DNA from: CALZIK01 sp945787635
GTDB lineage: Bacteria; Acidobacteriota; Thermoanaerobaculia; Multivoradales; JAHEKO01
Length of the DNA stretch: 64,000 nt
Direction of reading: 5' to 3'
NCBI GenBank assembly: GCA_947259725.1
Contig: CAMYNM010000001.1
Coordinates: 124,001-188,000 of the forward strand
Both the position numbers and the translations under genes were made by a program. The notes under the pieces were generated by a model that did no database searches, was not told the origin of the DNA, and saw only the letters and a list, made by a program, of their open reading frames with translations. This document shows, in pieces, positions 1 to 6,601 of the stretch (its first letter is position 1; each line of letters begins with the position of its first letter).

Positions 1-701
1 ACCGTGATCTTGTAGTCGTCGGCGCTTGCCCACATGCCACCCGGGCGGTAGCCGATGTGCCCGGCCTCGAGCAGCGCGTCGATGTGAAGCGCGAACGCCG
101 CATCGACGTCAGGGTCCTTCAAGACCCCCTCGCGCTCCATCAGATCGGCGCCTCCTTCCTCGCCCGGAGGCGGCCCCTCTTCGGCGGGCTGGAACAGGAA
201 TTTGACCGTGCCCGGCAGTTCGTCGCGTAGCGCCGCCAGGACCTCGGCCGCGCCCATCAGGATCGCCACGTGGGCGTCATGGCCGCAGGCGTGCATGACG
301 CCCACCTCCTGTCCGCCGTAAACCGTGGTCTCCTTCGAAGCGAAGGGCAGATCGTTGCGCTCGGTCACCGGCAATCCGTCCATGTCGGCGCGGAGCGCGA
401 CCACGGGACCCGGCTCGCCGCCGACCAGAACACCGACCACACCCGTGTGCGCCACGCCGGTCTTGACCTCGAGCCCCAGACCTTCCAGGTGCTTGGCCAC
501 CGTCTCGGCGGTCTTGAACTCGCGATTGCCGAGCTCCGGAAACTGATGAAAGTGCCGGCGCCATTCGACCACCCGGGCCTCGACCGCCGCGCACAATGAC
601 TCGGTCTCGGCATCCAAGACGGCCGACCCGGCCGGCGATGCCGAAAGCGCAGGAAACCACACGATCAAACCCGCCGCCAGCAATTTGCGTCTAGAACCCA
701 T
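1..701 (-). CDS. Secreted M20-family amidohydrolase/peptidase (3' part beyond the left edge)
   Basis: This is the N-terminal 233 residues of an M20 metallo-amidohydrolase of the aminoacylase/hippurate hydrolase type, which removes N-acyl groups from amino acids or peptides using two metal ions. It starts with a signal peptide (basic MGSRRK, hydrophobic core, cleavage near residue 23), so it acts outside the cytoplasm. Family motifs seen are RADMDG near residues 104-109, HACGHDAH near 137-144 (metal ligands and the bridging Asp) and the PAEEG pair with the general-base Glu near 172-176. The ATG at 701 has GGAGGA about five bases upstream. The dimerisation domain and the remaining metal ligands lie outside the window, so the substrate cannot be inferred. 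It is divergent from the DoxX gene. Confidence 0.88.
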   Translation of the reverse strand, partial: MGSRRKLLAAGLIVWFPALSASPAGSAVLDAETESLCAAVEARVVEWRRHFHQFPELGNREFKTAETVAKHLEGLGLEVKTGVAHTGVVGVLVGGEPGPVVALRADMDGLPVTERNDLPFASKETTVYGGQEVGVMHACGHDAHVAILMGAAEVLAALRDELPGTVKFLFQPAEEGPPPGEEGGADLMEREGVLKDPDVDAAFALHIDALLEAGHIGYRPGGMWASADDYKIT

Positions 702-788
702 GTGCTCCTCCGTGATTCCGAGTTCCGCCGAGCATACCGGGCCGCGGTCGAGCCGCAGGCTAGAATCCGCGGACACAAGGAGAATCCA

Positions 789-1190
789 ATGCAAGGAATC
801 GCCAGCAAGTATCGGGAACAGACCTACGCGCTCATGCGCATCGTCGTGGGCTTTCTATTCTCTTGCCACGGTGCGCGAAAGATACTCGGACTCTTCGGAG
901 GAATGGACGGCGAAGGAGCCACCGCCGACCTCTTTTCCCAGATCGGCCTCGCGGGCGCCATCGAGCTTGTCGGGGGTCTGGCGGTCGCCCTCGGCGTCTT
1001 CACCGGCTGGGCGGCCTTCCTGTCGAGCGGCCTCATGGCGGTCGCCTACTTCAAGGCCCATCAGGGACAGGGCACGCTACCGATTCAGAACGGCGGCGAG
1101 CTCGCGGCAGCCTACTCGTTCTTGTTTCTGTTCATTACCGCGCGCGGCTCCGGCATCTGGAGCCTCGGCGGATTACTCAAGAAATCCTAG
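789..1190 (+). CDS. DoxX family membrane protein
   Basis: Encodes 133 residues with four predicted membrane helices and the DoxX-type first helix (MRIVVGFLFSCHGARKI near residues 15-31), followed by the Gly-rich GLAGAIELVGGLAVALG second helix. DoxX proteins are small inner-membrane proteins, in several lineages tied to thiosulfate or redox stress; no specific role follows from this sequence. The ATG at 789 is preceded by AAGGAG at good spacing; an in-frame extension upstream has no coding character and overlaps the promoter side of the M20 gene. Its stop lies 10 bases before the start of the next gene, so the two are probably co-transcribed. Confidence 0.85.
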   Translation: MQGIASKYREQTYALMRIVVGFLFSCHGARKILGLFGGMDGEGATADLFSQIGLAGAIELVGGLAVALGVFTGWAAFLSSGLMAVAYFKAHQGQGTLPIQNGGELAAAYSFLFLFITARGSGIWSLGGLLKKS

Positions 1191-1200
1191 GAGAAGCCAC

Positions 1201-1755
1201 ATGAGCCTCACGCGCATCGTCTCGAGACCTATTCTTCGTTACGCGATCACCCTCGCGGCGGCCCTGGTGCTGCTTTCGGCCGTGAGCAGCGCAGATGATC
1301 GCTTTCAACTCAGCTCCGTGTTCTTGTATCCCTCGAAGCCCCTGAAACCCAAGAAGCTCGATCAAGGACTTGCCGACCTGCGCGTCCCGAAGGACATCGA
1401 CCAGAACGCGCCCTTGGGACTCAGCTGCCGGCTCAACGCCCAGCTTTCCGAGAACAACGAATTCAAGCCGATCAAGGGCGCAAGCGCGGTTTGGGAGACC
1501 GCTCTCTACATTCTCGACCACTCGAGCTCGTCGTTCGAAGTTCTGGACGTCGCCGACGGGACTCTGAAGACCAACGAGTTTGGCAGCGCCTTCATGAACA
1601 TACCCGTGCCGCCGGACATCGCGGCGGCCATCTTCACGGACGGCTTCGAGTCCGGTGACGTGACAGCCTGGTTCGTCACGGACTTTAGGCCCAAGAAGGG
1701 CAAGAAGCTCAATTATTTCGAACTCGGGTGCGAGTTGTCGGAAAGGGACCGGTAA
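1201..1755 (+). CDS. Hypothetical exported protein with FTDGFESGDVTAW motif
   Basis: Encodes 184 residues with an N-terminal signal peptide (hydrophobic run near residues 13-30, cleavage near VSSADD). The function is not recognised. The short motif TDGFESGDVTAWF, near residues 142-155, is a recurrent signature in exported proteins of Acidobacteriota and some Proteobacteria, usually close to the C-terminus. The start is the ATG at 1201, with AGGAG overlapping the stop of the DoxX gene. The same frame stays open far upstream, but that stretch overlaps doxX and is not coding. Location is probably periplasmic or extracellular. Confidence 0.7.
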   Translation: MSLTRIVSRPILRYAITLAAALVLLSAVSSADDRFQLSSVFLYPSKPLKPKKLDQGLADLRVPKDIDQNAPLGLSCRLNAQLSENNEFKPIKGASAVWETALYILDHSSSSFEVLDVADGTLKTNEFGSAFMNIPVPPDIAAAIFTDGFESGDVTAWFVTDFRPKKGKKLNYFELGCELSERDR

Positions 1756-1782
1756 TAGGCCCAGCAGCCCGGCGCAGATGAT

Positions 1783-2010
1783 CTACTTCGGCCGCAGCAC
1801 CGAGAAGGCATCGGTATCGTCGTCCACCTTCTCTCCGACCGAGCTCCCGCAGCGGGTGCAGAGGTAGTCGTACTTGTTGCCCGACGGCAGCACCAGCAGG
1901 AGGCGCCTGCGCACCGGCTGCGCCTGACGGCACTTCGGGCAGAACAGCTCGGATGCCTCGAACTCGTCATAGTCAGGACGCCGTGCGCCGTGCGACCGCT
2001 CGTCTCTCAT
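1783..2010 (-). CDS. Small zinc-ribbon-like protein
   Basis: Encodes 75 residues with a CPKC and a CTRC pair 27 residues apart (near residues 24-27 and 51-54), which is the layout of a small zinc ribbon. The middle is a hydrophobic beta-like stretch (RRRLLLVLPSGNKYDYLC). It is probably a cytoplasmic metal-binding protein; no specific function is recognised. The ATG at 2010 lacks a good Shine-Dalgarno sequence: the bases directly before it are a copy of the terminal inverted repeat of the 168-bp element found elsewhere in the window, and a GAGGA lies only about 20 bases upstream. It converges with the preceding exported-protein gene. Confidence 0.7.
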   Translation of the reverse strand: MRDERSHGARRPDYDEFEASELFCPKCRQAQPVRRRLLLVLPSGNKYDYLCTRCGSSVGEKVDDDTDAFSVLRPK

Positions 2011-2011
2011 G

Positions 2012-2030
2012 CTAGTGGACTATAACGCTC
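2012..2030. repeat. Isolated terminal-repeat-like copy of the 168-bp element
   Basis: CTAGTGGACTATAACGCTC at 2012-2030 matches 17 of 19 bases of the left end of the element at 4101. No right-hand end is found downstream, so this is either a remnant left by deletion or excision, or a chance match. It starts one base upstream of the zinc-ribbon start codon. Confidence 0.45.
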
Positions 2031-2151
2031 AGTCCTCTGGTTCTGGAGCTTGACTTCGGCCTTGGCTCGATAGGCGGACGATCCTGTCCTCCTGCACCTG
2101 GTTTCGGGTTCCGGCGCCCGGTTCAACGGAGCTCCCTGTTGCGGTGCGGCG

Positions 2152-2544
2152 CTACGTGTCCTCGGGCTCGTACATGGCCTCGAAATTCTCCGCGGTCACA
2201 GCGTAACCGTCGGAGCGCTGCGCGTCGTTGAAGACCAGATAGTCGCCGGCGCAGTACTCGGTGGATCCTTCCTTGGTCTCGATCGTGCCGTCCGACGCGG
2301 CGACCTCCGCCCAGACCGGCGCGACCTTCCTGAACACGCCCGGGCTCACCGCCTCGTAGGTGCGCTCGAAGCTCTCCCGATCGATCGTGTAGACCTCGCC
2401 ACCGTTGTTCACCAGCCAGTCGCCAGCCTTGCAGGTCTGCGTTCCGCCCCACTTTTCATAGGTGAAGCCTTCGGTCTCGAGCGCGAGTTGGACCGCGGTC
2501 ACCACCGAGGGCTCGCGCTTACGGTATTTGCGCAGCTCGCTCAT
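2152..2544 (-). CDS. Hypothetical protein with two PGDYG-like repeats
   Basis: Encodes 130 residues without signal peptide or membrane segments. It holds two related units: one with KAGDWLVNN then GEVYTIDRESFERTYE (near residues 40-64) and one with CAGDYLVFND then GYAVTAENFEAMYE (near 98-126). The pattern GDWLV, Y, FxxxYE resembles the small PGDYG-type family of unknown function. The ATG lies inside the end of pncB in another frame (26-base overlap), so it is probably translated from the pncB message. No enzyme motif is visible; a link with NAD salvage would be inference from position only. Confidence 0.68.
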   Translation of the reverse strand: MSELRKYRKREPSVVTAVQLALETEGFTYEKWGGTQTCKAGDWLVNNGGEVYTIDRESFERTYEAVSPGVFRKVAPVWAEVAASDGTIETKEGSTEYCAGDYLVFNDAQRSDGYAVTAENFEAMYEPEDT

Positions 2545-4078
2545 TGGCCTTGGCCTTTCCGACCATTTCCTCCTTGAGCTCCCAGAGGTGTCGGCTCAGG
2601 GACACATGGTAGACGTGAGGGTTGACCAGGCGCTTGACGCCCGGATCGAGGTGCTCGAGGTCACGGCGCCGCCTTTCGCGCATGTCTTCGATCGACGGTG
2701 GCTCGAAAGCGCGCGCGCCGTCGCGGACCGCCTCGTCGAGCAGGGGCTCCACCCTGGAGATGTCCTCACGCGCCAGAGTCCGCCGGAGATCTTTGCGAAC
2801 CGGATGATGCAGCTCGAGCTGCCCGGATGCCGAGATGTCCTCCGAACCTCGGGTGAGAACATCTACGGTCGCGGTCTCGCGGCGATCGTAGACTCGCCAG
2901 ACCCTCTTGGCGCCCGGGTTGACCGTCTTGGCCGGGCTCTCGGAGACCTTGAGAAGCGGCTGCCACCCGCCTTCGAGCTCCACCGCCGCCGCTTTGAAGA
3001 CGCCGTCAAGGTTGTCGGAGCCCGAGGTCACCAGCCGGGTGCCGACGCCGTAGACGAGCCGGTTGATCAGATGATCCGGATCGACTCCGTAGGTCGGAGC
3101 CTCTTCCTCGATCTGGGTCAGGATCTGCCAGATCGCGAGCTCATCGAGACCGCTCGACAGCGTGATCGCGACGTCCGCAAAGCCGGCCCTGTCGAGCATC
3201 GCGGCCGAACGGATCGCCAGATATGCGAGATCGCCCGAATCGAGCCGGATGCCGCGCGGCGTGTGCCCTTGGCGGCGAAGCTCCTCGAAGACCTGAATCG
3301 CGTTCGGAACACCGCTCGCGAGCGTGTCCACCGTATCGACCAGCAGCAGGCAGTCATCCGGGTACGCCTCCGCGAAGGCGCGAAACGCGCCGATCTCGCC
3401 CTCCCCCATCGCGATGAAGACCTGCACCAGGCCGTGCGCGTGCGTGCCTTTGGCCTGAAGGCCGAGTAGGTGCGACACGCCGACGTTCGAAGAGAAGTCG
3501 GCGCCGCCGATCAGCGCTGCCCGCGTCGCGGCGCAGGCGCCGCGCTCCGGAGCCCGCCGCAGCCCGAATTCGAGCAACGGTCGCCCGCGCCCCGCGCCGC
3601 TGATCCTCGCGGCCTTGGTGGCGATCAGGGTCTGGTAGTTCAAGTGATTCAGCAGCGGCGTCTCGAGGATCTGGGTCATGGCCAGCGGCCCCGACACCAC
3701 CGCGATCGGCACATGGGGATGGACCACCCGCCCCTCGGGCACCGCGTCGATCGAGATCCCGGAGAAGTCGGCCTCCCGGCGCAGCCATTCGAGAAAGTCC
3801 TCGTCGAAGAGCCGGTCTCCCGAGCTCGAGCGCTGGCCGCGGAGGATCTCGATCTCGCGTTCGCCGGCCCGCGCCTCGGTCATCCAATCGTAGAGCCACT
3901 CGAAGCCGGCGAAGACGCAGAAGCCGGCCTGGTGATCCCCGTAGTTCGGGTACCGGCGAAAGAAATAGTCGAACTGGACGCGCTGCTCGTGCAGGCCCAG
4001 CCGGTAATAGAGCTGAGCCGAGGTCAGATGATACTGGTCGGTAAAGAGGAGTCCCTCGGCGACCTGTCGATCCTGCAT
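2519..4078 (-). CDS. pncB: Nicotinate phosphoribosyltransferase
   Basis: Converts nicotinate, PRPP and ATP to nicotinate mononucleotide in the Preiss-Handler NAD salvage route. The protein has 519 residues, usual for the long bacterial form. The N-terminal LLFTDQYHLTSAQLYY segment, the DTVDTLASGVPNAI stretch and IRLDSGDLAYLA (the RLDSGD signature) are typical of the family; the C-terminal part carries NPGAKRVWRVYD. The ATG at 4078 is chosen because GGAG lies eight bases upstream; a GTG two codons earlier is too close to it. The gene is divergent from pncA, which makes its substrate, and almost the whole intergenic gap is the 168-bp element. Confidence 0.93.
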   Translation of the reverse strand: MQDRQVAEGLLFTDQYHLTSAQLYYRLGLHEQRVQFDYFFRRYPNYGDHQAGFCVFAGFEWLYDWMTEARAGEREIEILRGQRSSSGDRLFDEDFLEWLRREADFSGISIDAVPEGRVVHPHVPIAVVSGPLAMTQILETPLLNHLNYQTLIATKAARISGAGRGRPLLEFGLRRAPERGACAATRAALIGGADFSSNVGVSHLLGLQAKGTHAHGLVQVFIAMGEGEIGAFRAFAEAYPDDCLLLVDTVDTLASGVPNAIQVFEELRRQGHTPRGIRLDSGDLAYLAIRSAAMLDRAGFADVAITLSSGLDELAIWQILTQIEEEAPTYGVDPDHLINRLVYGVGTRLVTSGSDNLDGVFKAAAVELEGGWQPLLKVSESPAKTVNPGAKRVWRVYDRRETATVDVLTRGSEDISASGQLELHHPVRKDLRRTLAREDISRVEPLLDEAVRDGARAFEPPSIEDMRERRRRDLEHLDPGVKRLVNPHVYHVSLSRHLWELKEEMVGKAKANERAAQIP

Positions 4079-4100
4079 CTTCACGGCTCCAAACGATATC

Positions 4101-4268
4101 CTAGTGGCCTATAACACTCGAAGCGATACTCGATGGCCGAGCCATTCGTCGTCGAGGTCAAGGCGCGCCGACGCAGTCATAGCGGTGCCTATATCGAGGA
4201 GGCGCAACGCGGAGATCGGCCACGAGGGCCGGCCAGGTAGTATCGTTTTGGGTGTTACAGGCCACTAG
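4101..4268. mobile_element. MITE-like 168-bp element, copy 1
   Basis: A 168-bp sequence bounded by CTAG at both ends. Its first and last 30 bases are inverted repeats matching at about 26 of 30 positions (CTAGTGGCCTATAACAC at the left; complement of CTAGTGGCCTGTAACAC at the right). It has no transposase or credible coding frame. The interior contains short palindromes (ATGGC-CGA-GCCAT, GGCGCGCC, GGCCGGCC). Two further copies of the same length are at 9288 and 13170. The CTAG ends may be a 4-bp target duplication or part of the repeat. It fills nearly all of the pncB/pncA promoter gap. Confidence 0.85.
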
Positions 4269-4272
4269 TGTC

Positions 4273-4875
4273 ATGCCGATCGAATACGATGCCGAGACAG
4301 CTCTCCTTGTCGTGGACCTCCAGAACGACTTCGCCGACCCAAAAGGAAGCCTCTACGTGCGCGGCGGCGAAGAAGTGGTCGAGTCCATCAACGCCGAGAT
4401 CGCCCTCGCTTTCGAGGCCGGCGCCTTCGTGGCGCATACCCAGGACTGGCACCCCGAATCCACGCCCCACTTCGAGAAAGACGGCGGGATCTGGCCGGTC
4501 CACTGCGTCGCCGGCACCTGGGGCGCCCAGCTCCATCCGGATCTTTCTCCAGCGGGACCGGCGATCCGCAAGGGCACCGGCGCCGAGGACGGCTACTCCG
4601 GCTTCTCCTCGCGGGACGCCGGCACCGGGACTGCGTCGAGCACCGGGTTGGCGGACCTGCTGGCCGAAAAGGGCATCCGGCGCGTCGTCGTCGTGGGCCT
4701 CGCGCTCGACTACTGCGTCAAGGCCACCGCGCTCGACGCTCGCGCCGGGGGCTACGAAACAACCGTGCTCCTCGACGCCACGCGAGCCGTCGATCTCGAG
4801 ACCGGCGACGGCGAGCGAGCGGTTGGCGAGTTGGTTGCAGCCGGCGTTGTCGTCGCTTCGACGGCTGCTCGCTAG
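4273..4875 (+). CDS. pncA: Nicotinamidase (isochorismatase-fold)
   Basis: Hydrolyses nicotinamide to nicotinate and ammonia, feeding PncB on the opposite strand. In the 200-residue product the catalytic triad is visible as D15 (VVDLQNDF), K100 (IRKGTG) and C148 (LDYCVKATAL); metal ligands are D58, H60 and H66 in DWHPESTPHF. The ATG at 4273 begins the conserved core and lies only four bases after the end of the 168-bp element; no Shine-Dalgarno sequence is visible, so the 5' leader is probably supplied by the element. A GTG further upstream would place the start inside the element. The stop overlaps the stop of the convergent TonB-like gene by four bases. Confidence 0.93.
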   Translation: MPIEYDAETALLVVDLQNDFADPKGSLYVRGGEEVVESINAEIALAFEAGAFVAHTQDWHPESTPHFEKDGGIWPVHCVAGTWGAQLHPDLSPAGPAIRKGTGAEDGYSGFSSRDAGTGTASSTGLADLLAEKGIRRVVVVGLALDYCVKATALDARAGGYETTVLLDATRAVDLETGDGERAVGELVAAGVVVASTAAR

Positions 4876-5579
4876 CGCAGCGCGAACCGCACCGTCAGGC
4901 TGTAGCGCACCGCGATCAGGCGCCCGCCGAGCCGGGCGGGCTCGAAGCGCCAGGTCTCGACGGCCCGCACCGCGGCCTCGGTGAGGCCGAAGCCGAGCTC
5001 CTTGAGCACCTCGATCTCGGTGACGATGCCGTTCTTGTCGATCACGGCGTCGAGGATCACCACGCCCTGCTCGCGGGCCTTGCGAGCGGGCTCGGTGTAG
5101 GCGGGATCGAGACCCGCCAAGCGGATCGGCCGGGTCATCTCTCCGGTGAAGCGCACCGGCATCTCGACCGGCGCCGGCGGAGGCCCGGGTATCGCCGTGA
5201 TCGGCGCCGACGGCAGGGTCAGCTCGATCGGAACCGAGGGCACTTCGGCGATCCGCAGGGGCTCTGGCGGCGCGAGCTCGGGCGGAACGGGAACCCGAAC
5301 CACCTCGCGCGGCGCCTCAGGCGCGACCGCCTCAGGCGGTTTCGGCTTGGGATCCTTGAGCGCTACGTTCCTGACCTGGAAACGAAGCACGGCATCCACG
5401 GGAGCCAGCACCTCTGGATCCTCTACCATGCGCACCACCAGCAGTGCCGCGTGTATCAGGATCGCAAATCCAAGCGCGACCTGCAGTCCGCGCCGGTCTT
5501 CTCGCCGGTCGGCGTGCCAATCGAGGGCCCAATTGACGGTGTGAGATGCGTCGGGGGCTGGCTGGCGGGGGTGATCCAT
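4872..5579 (-). CDS. TonB-family energy-transducer-like protein
   Basis: Encodes 235 residues with the TonB layout: a short cytoplasmic N-terminus, one membrane helix (FAILIHAALLVV, near residues 33-46), a Pro-rich periplasmic linker (near 80-150) and a TonB C-terminal domain (near 170-235) with VILDAVIDKNG, AVRAVETWRFEPA and VRYSLTVRF. Such proteins couple the proton-motive force to outer-membrane receptors, though many stand-alone copies have unknown partners; no ExbB/ExbD or receptor is adjacent. The ATG at 5579 has AAGGAG upstream. The frame remains open upstream, but that part is not coding-like. Confidence 0.82.
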   Translation of the reverse strand: MDHPRQPAPDASHTVNWALDWHADRREDRRGLQVALGFAILIHAALLVVRMVEDPEVLAPVDAVLRFQVRNVALKDPKPKPPEAVAPEAPREVVRVPVPPELAPPEPLRIAEVPSVPIELTLPSAPITAIPGPPPAPVEMPVRFTGEMTRPIRLAGLDPAYTEPARKAREQGVVILDAVIDKNGIVTEIEVLKELGFGLTEAAVRAVETWRFEPARLGGRLIAVRYSLTVRFALR

Positions 5580-5709
5580 GCGGGGCTCCTTTCGAAGAGT
5601 TGGACCGGCCAACCGGGAAGTGGTTCCCGAGAACGCCCGTTCCCCCGGCCGTCCCGGACTGGCGCCCGCCGCGGATTGGGTGTAGATTTCCCCTCGGGGA
5701 GGCAGTTTC

Positions 5710-5895
5710 ATGAAGACAGGGCTTCTCGTCTTCATCTCCTTGGTCGCCTTGGCGCTTGCCTGGGCGGCTTTGGACGACATCACGACCGGGTCCGAACCGT
5801 CTTTTGGGCTGGAGTGGACCATGGTCGGTGCCGCGATCTTGTGGCTGGCCTTCGTCGTCGCCATCTGGCGGCGGCACAGGAACCTGGGCCGCTAG
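5710..5895 (+). CDS. Small two-helix membrane protein
   Basis: A 61-residue protein made almost entirely of two hydrophobic segments (GLLVFISLVALALAWAAL near residues 4-21 and MVGAAILWLAFVVAIW near 38-53), ending in a basic tail (RRHRNLGR). GGGAGG precedes the ATG at good spacing. No family is recognised; the topology suggests a small inner-membrane protein. It is divergent from the TonB-like gene and upstream of a lipoprotein gene on the same strand. Confidence 0.6.
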   Translation: MKTGLLVFISLVALALAWAALDDITTGSEPSFGLEWTMVGAAILWLAFVVAIWRRHRNLGR

Positions 5896-5986
5896 GCGTC
5901 ACGGAATCCTACGCTCAGCCTTCGGGCCGCCCATGTCATTACCATTTTCATTACGCTATGCTACAACTGACAAAAGGGGGGTCCAA

Positions 5987-6577
5987 ATGAAGCAAAAGAA
6001 TCTTCGCCTGGCGACCATGATGACCGTGGCGTGTCTGACCGCGCTTCTCGCGAGTGGGTGTGGGCCGCCGGAACCGGCCCGGGAACCCGCGACCACTGAG
6101 GAAACCCCGCCGGTCGTGGCGCTGGAGCCTCCGCCCAGCCTCGTCGGCGCCGGCTTCGCGCCCAGCGACAACCGGCGTATCGAGCTGACCTATCAGGACT
6201 TCAACGACGCCTGCGCGGAGGACCAGACCGGGGACACCTGCGTCCTCACGGACCCGCTGACAGCGACGATCTGGAAGGACAAGAACAACAACTCCGGCAA
6301 GCCCAAGAAGGTCCGGTGGTGGATTCCGCGCGACCAGAAGGGGGTCTACTATTTCGAGATCGTCCACAAGGGAGATCCGGCCGAGAACTGGTTGAATACT
6401 GTCGAGGCGATCGACTGCAACTCCAATCACACGACCAGCATCAAGCCGGACCCCGATGACCTGCCGTCCGGAGACGTCGACTGGCCCTACCGAGTCACGG
6501 TTTTTCAGTGCACCGAGGCAGGCGACCAGGGCGAGTGCCTCTGCCAGACCGATCCGATCATTCGGATTCACGAGTGA
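5987..6577 (+). CDS. Hypothetical lipoprotein
   Basis: Encodes 196 residues with a type II signal peptide: basic MKQKNLR, hydrophobic core, lipobox LLASGC with the acylated Cys at residue 22, then a Pro/Glu-rich linker. The mature part is polar and contains several Cys residues in the second half (NDAC, DTC, DC, QC, ECLC), suggesting disulfides in the periplasm. No family is recognised. The ATG at 5987 is preceded by a G-rich AAAGGGGGG ribosome site. It converges with the receptor-kinase gene. Confidence 0.72.
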   Translation: MKQKNLRLATMMTVACLTALLASGCGPPEPAREPATTEETPPVVALEPPPSLVGAGFAPSDNRRIELTYQDFNDACAEDQTGDTCVLTDPLTATIWKDKNNNSGKPKKVRWWIPRDQKGVYYFEIVHKGDPAENWLNTVEAIDCNSNHTTSIKPDPDDLPSGDVDWPYRVTVFQCTEAGDQGECLCQTDPIIRIHE

Positions 6578-6601
6578 CCGAGGTCTGACCGCATCCCGCG
6601 C

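Noticed and set aside
685..1200. Extension of the exported protein upstream of 1201
   Set aside because: The stretch overlaps doxX in another frame; the ATG at 1201 has a proper ribosome site and signal peptide.
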